The translations under genes and the position numbers were made by a program. DNA of 64,000 nt from Bacteroidota bacterium (lineage in GTDB: Bacteria > Bacteroidota > Bacteroidia > Chitinophagales > Chitinophagaceae): contig JAFAGI010000011.1 in assembly GCA_023422835.1 (NCBI GenBank), positions 62,001 to 126,000 of the forward strand, written 5' to 3'. Under the pieces are notes generated by a model. It was not told where the DNA came from. It searched no databases and saw only the letters and a list, made by a program, of their open reading frames with translations. Shown here in pieces: positions 8,746 through 18,024 of the stretch (positions within the stretch are counted from its first letter, which is position 1; the number at the start of each line of letters is the position of its first letter).

Positions 8746-10258
8746 GTGCGTTATTATTAGGTATCACCAAATCCCAGTTTCTGCCGTCTGTGGCTATCAG
8801 TGCATCTGACTGGTCGGGTCCCCAGCTGCCGGGGAGGTAATTTGGGAAATCAGTTGCTTTTTTCTCAGCCCAGTAGTCCAGTACCGGCATTATAATTTCC
8901 CAGGCTTTCTCTACCTGGTCGCCGCGCATAAACTGGGTTGCATCTCCGGTCATAGCGTCCAGGAGCAGGGTTTCATAAGCTTCCGACTGTGCTTCCTTAA
9001 AAGATTCATCATAATCAAAGATCATATCCACCGGTGCCAGCAGCATTTCCTGCCCGGGGATCTTTGCCTGGAATGTAATACGGATGTCCATTTCGGGCTG
9101 TATCCTTATGATAAGCTTATTAGCTTTCCAGTTGTCGGTAGCTTGTGCAGGAAAAGAAAATTTAGGGGCTTCTTTAAATTTAATGATGATGAGGGTAGAT
9201 TTGTCAGGCAGGTACTTACCTGTACGCACATAAAACGGCACGTTTTGCCACCGCCAGTTATCAATGTAAAACTTAATGGCAGCAAAGGTTTCCGTTGATG
9301 AATTTTCAGCTACATGCTTCTCTTCAAGGTAGCTTTTTACTTTTTTGCCTTTCATCCAGCCGCCTGCATACTGGCCGCGTACGGCATAGCGGCTCACCTC
9401 TTCTTTTTTAATTTTCCTGATGGCATTCAGTACGTCCATCTTTTTATTGCGTACTTCGTTATCTTCGAACGAAACGGGCGGCTCTGTTGCGATCATACAA
9501 AGCAGTTGAATGATGTGGTTTTGCACCATATCGCGCAAAGCGCCCGCTTTATCATAATAATCTCCGCGGTCTTCTATGCCGATAGATTCTGCTGCTGTGA
9601 TCTGTACATAATCAATATACCGCTTGTTCCAGATAGGCTCAAACAAAGCATTGGCAAAGCGCAGCGCCAATATATTCTGCACGGTTTCTTTTCCTAGGAA
9701 ATGATCTATACGGTAAATCTGTCGTTCATCGAAATAGGTGAGCAAAAGCTTATTGAGCGCCCTGGCACTTTCGAGGTCGTGGCCGAAAGGTTTTTCTACT
9801 ACGATGCGGCTGCAGTTTTTCTGCTTACAAATATTTAACCGGCTGAGTGAGGTGATAATCGGCGGTACAATGGCAGGAGATACTGCCATATAGAACAATA
9901 CATTCGGTGCGGCCTTCCATTTTTTCTCTGTAGCCTCAATGAGTTTGCCGATCTTATTATAGTCGTTCTTTACATTGGCATCAAAGTCAAGATAGGCGAT
10001 CTTTTGTGAAAATTCCTTCCATAGTTTTGCATCTACTTTTCTCCTGGAAAATGTTTTTAAATTTTTCAGCAGGTAATTCCTGAAACTAGTGTCTGAATAA
10101 TCGGTTCTGCCTAAGCCAACAACCAGGAACATTTCAGGCAGGTGGTCGTCTGCAAACAGGTTGTATAATGCGGGTGTAAGCTTTCTTTTGTTCAGGTCTC
10201 CGCTACCGCCAAAAATGAAGACGATTGTCGGCTGATTTATTTTTTTATGTGGCTCCAT
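8720..10258 (-). CDS. zwf: Glucose-6-phosphate dehydrogenase
   Basis: A 512-residue enzyme that oxidises glucose 6-phosphate with NAD(P)+, the entry step of the oxidative pentose phosphate pathway. The dinucleotide motif FGGSGDLNKRKL lies at residues 16-27, the family active-site signature RIDHFLGKE about residue 180, and VEKPFGHD shortly before it. Length is standard. It sits nine bases after gnd and overlaps pgl, so all three oxidative branch enzymes are in one transcript in the order gnd, zwf, pgl. Confidence 0.97.
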   Translation of the reverse strand: MEPHKKINQPTIVFIFGGSGDLNKRKLTPALYNLFADDHLPEMFLVVGLGRTDYSDTSFRNYLLKNLKTFSRRKVDAKLWKEFSQKIAYLDFDANVKNDYNKIGKLIEATEKKWKAAPNVLFYMAVSPAIVPPIITSLSRLNICKQKNCSRIVVEKPFGHDLESARALNKLLLTYFDERQIYRIDHFLGKETVQNILALRFANALFEPIWNKRYIDYVQITAAESIGIEDRGDYYDKAGALRDMVQNHIIQLLCMIATEPPVSFEDNEVRNKKMDVLNAIRKIKKEEVSRYAVRGQYAGGWMKGKKVKSYLEEKHVAENSSTETFAAIKFYIDNWRWQNVPFYVRTGKYLPDKSTLIIIKFKEAPKFSFPAQATDNWKANKLIIRIQPEMDIRITFQAKIPGQEMLLAPVDMIFDYDESFKEAQSEAYETLLLDAMTGDATQFMRGDQVEKAWEIIMPVLDYWAEKKATDFPNYLPGSWGPDQSDALIATDGRNWDLVIPNNNAHADNRSKK

Positions 10259-10267
10259 AAAGTAGAT

Positions 10268-11695
10268 TTAGAAATTTAAACTATCCCAGTCTGTGTGGAA
10301 CATGCCCTCCCGGTCTATACGCTCATACTGGTGCGCGCCGAAGTAATCGCGCTGCGCCTGTATAAGATTGGTCGGCATTTTTTCGGATGCATAGTTTTCT
10401 ATGTAAGCCAGTGTATTTTGTAAGCCGCCGGATGCAATGCCTGCCATCACCGCTTTGGCTACAACTTCCCGGAATGCTTCCATCCGCGGGGATATGAGGT
10501 TTGCTATATTTTTATCCAATAAAATATTGGTCATATCATTATCTTTTATAAAAGCCTGGTAAAAATCTTCCAGCAACAGAGAGCGGATAATGCAACCGCC
10601 ACGCCATATTTTTACTACATCTTTAAGAGGTATATCCATACTGTATTCTGCCGATGCTTTCTGCAGCATAGTCAGGCCCTGTGCATAGCAAATGATGAAT
10701 GCAACGTACAATGCGTCTTCCAGCTTATCAATAAATACGTCTTGATCGTTGGTATCAATCGCTGTAGCCGGGAACGCGTAGAGCTTTGAAGCCAGTACGC
10801 GCTCATCTTTTTGCCAGGAAAGCATACGCATAGACACGGCAGTATCAATAGTAGGTATGGAAATGTAGATATCCATTGCCTCCTGCGAAGTCCATTTTCC
10901 CGTACCTTTTGAACCTGCTTTGTCCAGTATCATATCAATCAGGTCAGCTGAGGTGAATTCATCTTTCTTTAAAAAAATATCGGCAGTGATCTGTACCAGG
11001 TAAGATTGCAGTCTGCCTTCATTCCATTTTTTAAACACTTGATGTATTTGCCGGTTATGAAGCTGCAGGCCGTTTTTAAGTATGTCGTACACCTCACTGA
11101 TGATCTGCATCATGGCATATTCTATGCCGTTATGTACCATTTTTACATAATGGCCGGCTGCGCCATTACCCATATAGGCTGTGCATGCTTCACCGTTAAC
11201 TTCTGCTGCTACTGCCTGCAGCAGGTTATGGACATGATTATAAGCCGTTCTATCGCCACCTGGCATCAGGCTGGCGCCGTACCTGGCGCCCTTTTCACCT
11301 CCCGAAATACCCATACCCATGAAATGAATATCGTGTTCCTTCAGGTATTGCACTCTGCGTACCGTGTCTTTGTAAAAAGAATTGCCTGCATCAATCACAA
11401 TATCTCCGGGAGCCAGTAATGGTAATAACTCGGCAATTACATCGTCAACAATTTTGCCGGCGGGCACCAGCATCATGATCCTTCGGGGCATTGATAATCC
11501 ATCGGTCATCACCTGTAGTTCGGTTACGCCTTTTACAAGGGTATTGGCCGTTGCGCCGCTTTCGAGCGCCAGCGCTTTTTCTTCCAGCTTATCATAGCCG
11601 ATCACGCTGAAACCTTTATCAGCCATATTAAACAACAGGTTCTGGCCCATTACTCCCAAGCCTATCATTCCGAAGTCGTAGTCTCGCATAAGCAT
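10268..11695 (-). CDS. gnd: 6-phosphogluconate dehydrogenase, decarboxylating
   Basis: A 475-residue dehydrogenase converting 6-phosphogluconate to ribulose 5-phosphate and CO2. The N-terminal Rossmann motif GLGVMGQNLLFNMADKGF follows directly after the start; MVHNGIEYAMMQ and GTGKWTSQEAMD are the catalytic signatures; the C-terminal tail is FGAHQYERIDREG. An alternative ATG two codons downstream (11689) is equally likely as the true start. It heads the pentose phosphate operon. About 70 bases separate it from the upstream amylase gene on the same strand. Confidence 0.97.
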   Translation of the reverse strand: MLMRDYDFGMIGLGVMGQNLLFNMADKGFSVIGYDKLEEKALALESGATANTLVKGVTELQVMTDGLSMPRRIMMLVPAGKIVDDVIAELLPLLAPGDIVIDAGNSFYKDTVRRVQYLKEHDIHFMGMGISGGEKGARYGASLMPGGDRTAYNHVHNLLQAVAAEVNGEACTAYMGNGAAGHYVKMVHNGIEYAMMQIISEVYDILKNGLQLHNRQIHQVFKKWNEGRLQSYLVQITADIFLKKDEFTSADLIDMILDKAGSKGTGKWTSQEAMDIYISIPTIDTAVSMRMLSWQKDERVLASKLYAFPATAIDTNDQDVFIDKLEDALYVAFIICYAQGLTMLQKASAEYSMDIPLKDVVKIWRGGCIIRSLLLEDFYQAFIKDNDMTNILLDKNIANLISPRMEAFREVVAKAVMAGIASGGLQNTLAYIENYASEKMPTNLIQAQRDYFGAHQYERIDREGMFHTDWDSLNF

Positions 11696-11766
11696 TGAAT
11701 TGATGTGTCTCTGACAAATTTCAATGAATATAGGCAGGAAAGAAAGGAAATATTGTTGTAGGAATG

Positions 11767-13023
11767 TTATTTTACATACAGAAGGTATTCACCCGGCAAC
11801 AATTCAAAAATTTCTTCCTCATTAAAATTGTAGGTAACTCCTGAGCACAGGCTGGTAAATTTGCCCGCTCTATTCTGGGGCTGCGCCCGTATCTTTTCCT
11901 TATCCGAAAAATTGAACAGCGCTATGATCTCAGTATCATTTTTTCTTCTCGTTATGCTGATGCCGCAATCTTCTATCGCATTACATATGTATATGGCATC
12001 GCTTTCAAAAGCAGGGGAGAAGTTGCGCAACTGCAACAGTTGTTTGTAAAAGCCGTGTAATTGCAAGCCTGACTTGTGCCATTCAATAATATCTTTTTCA
12101 AAAAATTTTAGCCGTTTCAGGTTGGGAAGTTCCTGGCCGCTGTAGATCAGAGGAATTCCTTTCACCATTTGGGTAAAAGCAGCCAGCGGTAATGCCAGCT
12201 TACCATATTTTTCATATTCTGTACCGTTCCAGCTGTTTTCATCGTGGTTGGCGGTAAAGTACATTTTCAATGCTCCTGCGGGCAGATGATCGTAGTGCTG
12301 TATTATGCTGAACATATCTTGAAAGCTGCCGGCATCCTGTATAAAATTTTCTATGGCATGCATCCAGCGCCAGGTGTAGGTAGCATCAAAAACTTCGCTG
12401 TAATTATCTTCATCACATTCGCCCAGCCAAAATAATGGTTTTATTTCTTCGCAGGCCTTTCGCGCGCTGTGCCAGAAATCCAGCGGCACCAGGTGTGCCA
12501 TATCACAACGAAAGCCGTCAATATTGAACTCTTTTACCCAGTATTGCATGGAATTTATCATGGCAATACGCATTTCGTGGTTGTGGTAATCCAGGTCTAT
12601 CACATCTGTCCATCCGTGATTCTCGGTGAAATCTCCGTGTTCATTCTTTTGATACCATTCCGGGTGATGCAACGCCCACTCATGCCTGTAGCCTGTATGG
12701 TTGGCCACCCAGTCAATCATGATCTTCATGCCCAAAGAATGGGCTTCAGCTACCAGGTTCTTGAAATCTATATCATTTCCGAATTCGGGATTGATTTCTG
12801 TATAGCTGCTGCAGGCGTAATAGCTGCCCAGAGTACCCTGCCTTTCAAATTCCGAAATGGGCGTAATTGGCATTAGCCAAAGAATTTTTACACCCATTTC
12901 GCTGAGGCGCGCCAGGTGGGTCTGCAATCCTCTGAAAGTGCCGGCATCGGAATACTGCCTGATGTTGACTTCATAAATATTAGCAGTTTCAGCCCACTCA
13001 ACCATTTTGTAGAAAGTACTCAT
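11767..13023 (-). CDS. Alpha-amylase family protein (GH13), cytoplasmic
   Basis: A 418-residue (beta/alpha)8 enzyme of GH13, acting on alpha-glucans. The four conserved regions are present: DWVANH (104-109), GFRCDMAH with nucleophile Asp174, LGECDE with acid/base Glu202, and TANHDENSW with Asp261. There is no signal peptide, so it probably works on internal glycogen or imported maltooligosaccharides. Its start codon overlaps the stop of the LEA2-type lipoprotein gene by four bases (ATGA). The order amylase then gnd-zwf-pgl suggests joint use of stored glucan, an inference. Confidence 0.92.
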   Translation of the reverse strand: MSTFYKMVEWAETANIYEVNIRQYSDAGTFRGLQTHLARLSEMGVKILWLMPITPISEFERQGTLGSYYACSSYTEINPEFGNDIDFKNLVAEAHSLGMKIMIDWVANHTGYRHEWALHHPEWYQKNEHGDFTENHGWTDVIDLDYHNHEMRIAMINSMQYWVKEFNIDGFRCDMAHLVPLDFWHSARKACEEIKPLFWLGECDEDNYSEVFDATYTWRWMHAIENFIQDAGSFQDMFSIIQHYDHLPAGALKMYFTANHDENSWNGTEYEKYGKLALPLAAFTQMVKGIPLIYSGQELPNLKRLKFFEKDIIEWHKSGLQLHGFYKQLLQLRNFSPAFESDAIYICNAIEDCGISITRRKNDTEIIALFNFSDKEKIRAQPQNRAGKFTSLCSGVTYNFNEEEIFELLPGEYLLYVK

Positions 13024-13499
13024 TCGGCAAATAAATTAGGCAGGTCAATTTGTTGATTTTTTGAAAACTCAAAAGGAACGGTAATAAAAATGCCTGAATG
13101 GCCAAGCTGGGTTTTTCCTTTCATGCGCAGTAAAATCTGCCGGTTTAAAAAAGCAGAAACAGCATTGCTTAAAATCGGTTGAACGTTCACCCTAAGAGAA
13201 ACAGGTATCCGCATTTCTGTAGCAGCAGGTACATCCAATAATGTGTCCAGAATGTAATGCGATATCAACGATTCGTTTGCATAAAAATCAGATTCCAGGT
13301 TTTTCAGGGAAACACGGAAACTATTGGGATTATAAAAAACAACATTTGTAGTGATGGTGGCGCTGTCTGTATTTACTTCACCCAAGGTAAGATTCTCCAG
13401 CCCGCGAAACTCAAAAGGTTTAGGAGCCTTGCACGAAAAAAATACAAATGTTAAAAAACAGGGTAGGAGAGCCAAACATCTCACATTAAAAAATTTCAT
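13020..13499 (-). CDS. LEA type 2 family lipoprotein
   Basis: A 159-residue lipoprotein: signal peptide with lipobox FVFFSC (Cys23), then a single LEA2/WHy-type beta-sandwich (FEFRGLENLTLGEVNTDSATITTNVVFYNPNSF), the usual arrangement of conserved small periplasmic LEA2 proteins of Bacteroidota. The molecular role is unknown; plant LEA2 proteins are linked to desiccation stress, which need not apply here. It is translationally coupled to the GH13 gene through a four-base overlap. Confidence 0.82.
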   Translation of the reverse strand: MKFFNVRCLALLPCFLTFVFFSCKAPKPFEFRGLENLTLGEVNTDSATITTNVVFYNPNSFRVSLKNLESDFYANESLISHYILDTLLDVPAATEMRIPVSLRVNVQPILSNAVSAFLNRQILLRMKGKTQLGHSGIFITVPFEFSKNQQIDLPNLFAE

Positions 13500-13796
13500 A
13501 TTTTTCGATTTAAGCCGCTGTAAATATTTACCGGTGCAATGTACTTCATTTTACGAGATCATCGCTCAAAATCAATTTTAATTTTTTATCTTTGATCACT
13601 AAAAGTATTAGTAAAACAAAGTCTTAAGGTTCTGTAATTTTAGGCTAATATTTTTAACATAGTTGAAAATATGTAAGTATATGTTTATAAATTTTTTACT
13701 GTAGTCATTTAAAGTATAAATTTAGGATATAAACATGAAATTTATTTTCTATTACTAGTAAAAATCTGCATGCTGACAAAATAGCATAATACTGAT

Positions 13797-14411
13797 ATGA
13801 AACAACAAAAAATATTTGACAGTCAATATTTTCCATGCGTTAATTGGTTTAAAAATTCAATTAGTGAAACAAATATCGTTTTAAACGGATCTGAGAGGTT
13901 TAAAAAACGTAGTTTTTACAACCGCTGTGGATTGGTAGGAAGTAGTGGTTTAATATTTTTATCAGTACCCTTGGAAGGTGGCAGGAACAGGAATCAAAAA
14001 GAATTGTTTCGAAATGTTAAAATCTCTTATGCTGAAAGCTGGCGGAAAATTCACTTTCGAACTATAGAAAGTTGTTACGCAAATTCACCGTTCTATGCAT
14101 TTTACAGAGATGATCTGGCGAAGCTGTTTGAAAAAAGATTTACCTATTTGTATGATTTAAACCTGGAAATTATTAGAATTATGTTATCCTATCTCCATAA
14201 AAATGAATTCGTTGTAGAGATTACTGAGGATTACAACGATATGGGAACAGGTATCGGTTATTACCCCGATAATTATGGTACTGTAGAGCCGTCGCCCAGG
14301 TATACTCAGTTGTTTGAAGAAAAGGTAGGCTTTAAGCCTAATGTAAGTATATTAGATTTGCTGTTTATGGAAGGAAATAACAGTTCAAATATCCTAAAAT
14401 TAACTGCTTAG
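13797..14411 (+). CDS. WbqC family protein
   Basis: A 204-residue WbqC-like protein. The family pattern is complete: SQYFPCVNWF near the start, FKKRSFYNRCGLVGSSG (the K-x-x-x-RNRC block, here YNRC), LSVPLEGG, and WRKIHFRTIESCYANSPF with the HxxxIExxYxxSPFF core. WbqC proteins are found in O-antigen loci and elsewhere and are thought to modify amino sugars; in Bacteroidota a copy commonly sits alone as here. Cytoplasmic, stands alone on the + strand, convergent to the M56 gene. The roughly 300 bases upstream are AT-rich with no other gene. Confidence 0.88.
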   Translation: MKQQKIFDSQYFPCVNWFKNSISETNIVLNGSERFKKRSFYNRCGLVGSSGLIFLSVPLEGGRNRNQKELFRNVKISYAESWRKIHFRTIESCYANSPFYAFYRDDLAKLFEKRFTYLYDLNLEIIRIMLSYLHKNEFVVEITEDYNDMGTGIGYYPDNYGTVEPSPRYTQLFEEKVGFKPNVSILDLLFMEGNNSSNILKLTA

Positions 14412-14416
14412 ACAGG

Positions 14417-15829
14417 TTAGTTGACATTTTCTACGGTTAAAATTTTACCGGATTTTTCGATACTGATGGTAGTCTCTGTTTGGTTCTCCACGATTGTTAC
14501 TACGTAATTTTCAGTGCGGATATGGTTTTCTGCACTAAATACACTCCCACTTTCTGTTTGAATGTCAGCAGCTTGGTAAGCGCTGTATTGCAATTGCTCG
14601 TTTTGCAGCACTGTGTTTAATTCTTTAAAAGCACGGAGCAGTTCCGGGCTATTGTTATTTAGCGTAACCGTGTAGACCTCGGGGCTTTGTTTTTTACCAG
14701 GAATATTGGCTTTTTCCGCAAGAGGTGTTGCTGTCTTTTCTATCTTACTTACAGCAGGTTTTGCTTGGGTGCTTTGCTTTGTTATTGGCTTAATAGCAGT
14801 TATTTCGCTGGAAACATTTTTATTTTGATATTTTGCATCAACCTCTGCAATTGGTTCATTTACAAAGCCTTTAATTTCACTTCTATAAGCCTTTTGATAT
14901 CTGTCAGCGATTTGAGCCTGCCTGCCGGAATTTTGAGGCAGCAATCCCAAAAGCGAAAGTGCAACGGTTGTCAGCAGCACTTTATAGTTCATAATTGAAT
15001 GGCAGAAAGGTATTCCGTACAGTCTTTTTATCCTTTCCAGCAATTCAAATTGTGAGTTGCCGTTGGCAAAAACAGGGAGCGCAGATAGATTATTTTGCCT
15101 GGCAATAGAAAGCAAAGCTTCTGAATAAATCATCCTGTCGTATTGAAAAGCTACTTCCTTGTCGCAAAGCATTTCTCTGTGCCTTCTGGCCTCATTTCCA
15201 ATTGATTTAACCAAAGGATTGAAATATAATATCTTTTCAATAGTTACCTGCAATAAGTTGACCAGGTAATCATTGCGGCGGATGTGCATGATCTCGTGCA
15301 GAAGAATAGTTTCTACCTGTATGGGAGTTAGCTGTGTAAGCAAATAAACGGGCAGAAAAATAGCTGGCTTCAGGAAACCGGTAACGAATGGTGCATCAGC
15401 AAACTCAGTTATCACCACCTTTATCTTTTTTTGAATATTTAATTCTGCCGCCTTAGTGCTTATAAAATCAACTATCTGTTTATCAATGTGTTGATAGGAG
15501 CTACTTTTGATTATTTTATTTGCCTGGTTTTTATAGTTTAGTATTGCCGGCAACAGGAACAACAGATAGCCCAGGGTGATCCATGGCAAAAATGCCTGAA
15601 TAGAAAAAGTTGCTGAAGTAGCAGCAGGAACTGATGGCGTGGCTGAAAAATAAAGGATGTTAAATATGAACAGCAGCAAGATCAAGGCTTGACTGGCTAA
15701 AGCTAGTCTGTAAATTCTTTTAGAATTATGGGGAGATGCTTTCGTTACGCATGCAAAAATAACATATACACCGGCAGTCTGCCAAAGTATGTGTATGATG
15801 CTATAGCCTATCGCATTTAGGAGGTTCAT
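14417..15829 (-). CDS. BlaR1/MecR1-type M56 membrane metallopeptidase
   Basis: A 470-residue membrane peptidase. TM segments lie at about 8-27, 40-62 and 78-97, followed by the M56 catalytic domain with zinc motif HEIMH (178-182) and a further TM near 280-298. The C-terminal 170 residues are Lys/Gln/Thr rich and disordered-looking; there is no penicillin-binding sensor domain, unlike true BlaR1. It pairs with a BlaI-type repressor whose stop codon overlaps its start by one base (TAATG). In such pairs the peptidase is expected to inactivate the repressor in response to an envelope signal; the signal here is unknown. Confidence 0.9.
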   Translation of the reverse strand: MNLLNAIGYSIIHILWQTAGVYVIFACVTKASPHNSKRIYRLALASQALILLLFIFNILYFSATPSVPAATSATFSIQAFLPWITLGYLLFLLPAILNYKNQANKIIKSSSYQHIDKQIVDFISTKAAELNIQKKIKVVITEFADAPFVTGFLKPAIFLPVYLLTQLTPIQVETILLHEIMHIRRNDYLVNLLQVTIEKILYFNPLVKSIGNEARRHREMLCDKEVAFQYDRMIYSEALLSIARQNNLSALPVFANGNSQFELLERIKRLYGIPFCHSIMNYKVLLTTVALSLLGLLPQNSGRQAQIADRYQKAYRSEIKGFVNEPIAEVDAKYQNKNVSSEITAIKPITKQSTQAKPAVSKIEKTATPLAEKANIPGKKQSPEVYTVTLNNNSPELLRAFKELNTVLQNEQLQYSAYQAADIQTESGSVFSAENHIRTENYVVTIVENQTETTISIEKSGKILTVENVN

Positions 15830-16218
15830 TAGTTTTTTTCTTCTTTCAGCCGGTTGAGTAATTCCTGTATCTGATCTAATTCATCGCGTGAAGGTTTATT
15901 TTCCCCGAGTGCACGCATAATCAGGCTGGTAGATGATCCTTCAAAGACATTATCAATAATTTTACCAAGAAGGTTTTTTTGCAGGCTCTCCCTGGAAATC
16001 TTCGGTTGATAAATGTGTGTTTTGGAATCGGTGTTCCTGGTTACCAGCTTTTTCTCATACATAATCTGCATAAGTTTTAAGGTGGTTGTGTAGCCGCAGT
16101 CCTTGGTTTCAGAAATTATTTCATATACTTCCCGTACGCTTGCTTTTTTCTTCTGCCACAGTATGCGCAGAATTTCCAACTCGCCGTCGGTTGGTTTTGT
16201 TTCTTTGCGATGATACAT
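15829..16218 (-). CDS. BlaI/MecI/CopY family transcriptional repressor
   Basis: A 129-residue winged-helix repressor. The opening KPTDGELEILRILWQKKKASVREVYE is the DNA-binding helix-turn-helix, followed by the wing (GYTTTLKLMQIMYEKKLVTR) and a C-terminal dimerisation helix region, standard for BlaI. It is translationally coupled to the M56 peptidase gene and probably represses its own operon through the dyad just upstream of its start. Confidence 0.93.
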   Translation of the reverse strand: MYHRKETKPTDGELEILRILWQKKKASVREVYEIISETKDCGYTTTLKLMQIMYEKKLVTRNTDSKTHIYQPKISRESLQKNLLGKIIDNVFEGSSTSLIMRALGENKPSRDELDQIQELLNRLKEEKN

Positions 16219-16222
16219 AGCT

Positions 16223-16247
16223 TACGAATTACTTCGTATCAAAAATA
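16223..16247 (-). promoter_or_regulatory. BlaI operon promoter with operator-like dyad
   Basis: On the - strand TATTTTTG (16247-16240) matches TAnnTTTG. Directly after it lies a perfect inverted repeat TACGAA, four bases, TTCGTA (16238-16223), ending four bases before the BlaI start codon. A dyad in that position is where an autorepressor of this family would bind. No matching -33 TTTG is obvious. Confidence 0.5.
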
Positions 16248-16370
16248 AAATATTATTTATGTATAAAAATGTAAAATCAGCTTGGCAGAACAATATTAAC
16301 TTTTTGGTAAAGGAATAAACATCCTGCCTTATCCGACATAACCGGGATGATTATTAATCAAAAAAAGATC

Positions 16371-16385
16371 CCGATAATATCGGGC
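16371..16385. repeat. Palindrome CCCGATA-A-TATCGGG in the blaI/GH125 intergenic region
   Basis: A 15-base perfect palindrome in the 291-base divergent gap between blaI and the GH125 gene. Related CCGATAGCT/AGCTATCGG arms occur at 34179-34236. It may be a dispersed intergenic element or a control site; I cannot tell which. Confidence 0.45.
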
Positions 16386-16509
16386 AAATGAAAACAAATA
16401 GAAAAATACACATCAAAGGAGAAAATTGACTTTTATAATTTTAAACAATCACGTACTTTTATACATCTTATTCAGGATAATAAAAGTAAAAATATATTAA
16501 GATTCAGGT

Positions 16510-18021
16510 ATGCAAAGAAGAAAGTTTATCGAGCAGGCAGCGCTTGCCGGGGCGGCATTAACAGTAGCAAATTCAGCAGCGGCACAAACTGCTGCAGGTA
16601 CTACACAACCCCAGCAGCAGACCTTTCCGGTAGTTCGTTACCCCACAGGCAGAAGAAAATTTAAGAGTGTAGCCGTAGAAAGCACTATTGACCAGGTAAA
16701 ACAAAATATAAAAAATAAAGAACTGGCGTGGATGTTTGAAAATTGCTTTCCCAACACGCTTGACACTACGGTAGATTATACCACTATTGACGGCAAACCC
16801 GATACTTATGTGATCACCGGCGATATAGATGCTATGTGGCTGCGCGACAGCTCTGCACAGGTATGGCCATATATACCACTGACCAAGAATGATAAAGAAT
16901 TAAAGAGGTTGATTGAAGGTGTTATCCGACGTCAGAACAAGTTTATTATTCTTGACCCGTACGCCAATGCATTTTTCAAAGATCCCAAGAAAGTAAGTGA
17001 ATGGAAGGAAACCGACATTACGGAGATGAAACCTGGCGTGCATGAAAGAAAATGGGAGATAGACAGCCTTTGCTACCCGATACGCCTGGCATATGCTTAC
17101 TGGAAAACCACAGGGGATACGGCGCCTTTCGATTCCTTATGGAAAGATGCCATGGTAGCCGTGGTAAAAACCTTTAAAGAGCAGCAGCGCTTTCAGGGAG
17201 CAGGACCGTATAAATTCCAGCGCAAAACTTTCTGGGCTACAGACGGCGTGCCTATTGGCGGCTATGGCTATCCTGTAAAACCCAACGGGCTTATCTGTTC
17301 CATATTCAGGCCTAGCGATGATGCCACCATATATCCATACCTGATACCCAGCAATTTTTTTGCAGCCAGCGAGCTGGTACACTTGGCTGAGATGTGGGAG
17401 GCCATTTTTAAAGATGCAGAAAAAGCCAAAGAAGCCAGAGACCTCTCCAGGGATGTATTTACAGCATTAAGAAACTATGCTACCATTGTGCATCCGCAGT
17501 TCGGCAAAATGTATGCTTACGAAATAAACGGTTACGGCAGTTATAATTTAATGGATGACGGCAATGTACCGTCCCTGCTGGCTATGCCGTACCTGGGAAG
17601 TGTATTTCAGTCAGACCTGGTATACCAGAACACCAGGAAATATGTATTGTCCGAAGAGAATCCTTTCTTCTTCAAAGGAAAGGTCGCAGAAGGTGTGGGC
17701 AGCCCGCATACATTAATGAATAATATCTGGCCGATGGCTATCATTATGCGCGGCATGACCTCCAGTGACCCGAAAGAAATTGCCAGCTGCCTGGAAATGT
17801 TGCGGACCACCCATGCTGGCACAGGATTTATGCATGAGAGCTTTGATAAAGATGCGCCTATTGACTTTACAAGGAAATGGTTTGCCTGGGCCAATACCTT
17901 GTTCGGAGAGTTTATACTGAAAGTTTACAAAGAAAATAAAGCATTGCTGGACTACGTAAAACCTGCGGCAGTGTCGCCGTCGGCAAGCCCGGTGAAGCGC
18001 AAGGGAATATTTAATATTTAA
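16510..18021 (+). CDS. GH125 exo-alpha-1,6-mannosidase
   Basis: A 503-residue glycoside hydrolase of family 125 (DUF1237), whose characterised members release mannose from alpha-1,6-mannosides with inversion. Signature blocks: CFPNTLDTTV, TYVITGDIDAMWLRDSSAQV (about 100-122), WEIDSLCYPIRLAYAYWK, and MHESFDKDAP near 440. The N-terminus MQRRKFIEQAALAGAALTVA has a twin-arginine-like RRKF followed by a hydrophobic stretch, so export by Tat is likely. It is followed after three bases by a hypothetical gene and then galM. A paralogue sits at 20141-21562 in the mannan locus; the core blocks are nearly the same. Confidence 0.92.
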   Translation: MQRRKFIEQAALAGAALTVANSAAAQTAAGTTQPQQQTFPVVRYPTGRRKFKSVAVESTIDQVKQNIKNKELAWMFENCFPNTLDTTVDYTTIDGKPDTYVITGDIDAMWLRDSSAQVWPYIPLTKNDKELKRLIEGVIRRQNKFIILDPYANAFFKDPKKVSEWKETDITEMKPGVHERKWEIDSLCYPIRLAYAYWKTTGDTAPFDSLWKDAMVAVVKTFKEQQRFQGAGPYKFQRKTFWATDGVPIGGYGYPVKPNGLICSIFRPSDDATIYPYLIPSNFFAASELVHLAEMWEAIFKDAEKAKEARDLSRDVFTALRNYATIVHPQFGKMYAYEINGYGSYNLMDDGNVPSLLAMPYLGSVFQSDLVYQNTRKYVLSEENPFFFKGKVAEGVGSPHTLMNNIWPMAIIMRGMTSSDPKEIASCLEMLRTTHAGTGFMHESFDKDAPIDFTRKWFAWANTLFGEFILKVYKENKALLDYVKPAAVSPSASPVKRKGIFNI

Positions 18022-18024
18022 TAT

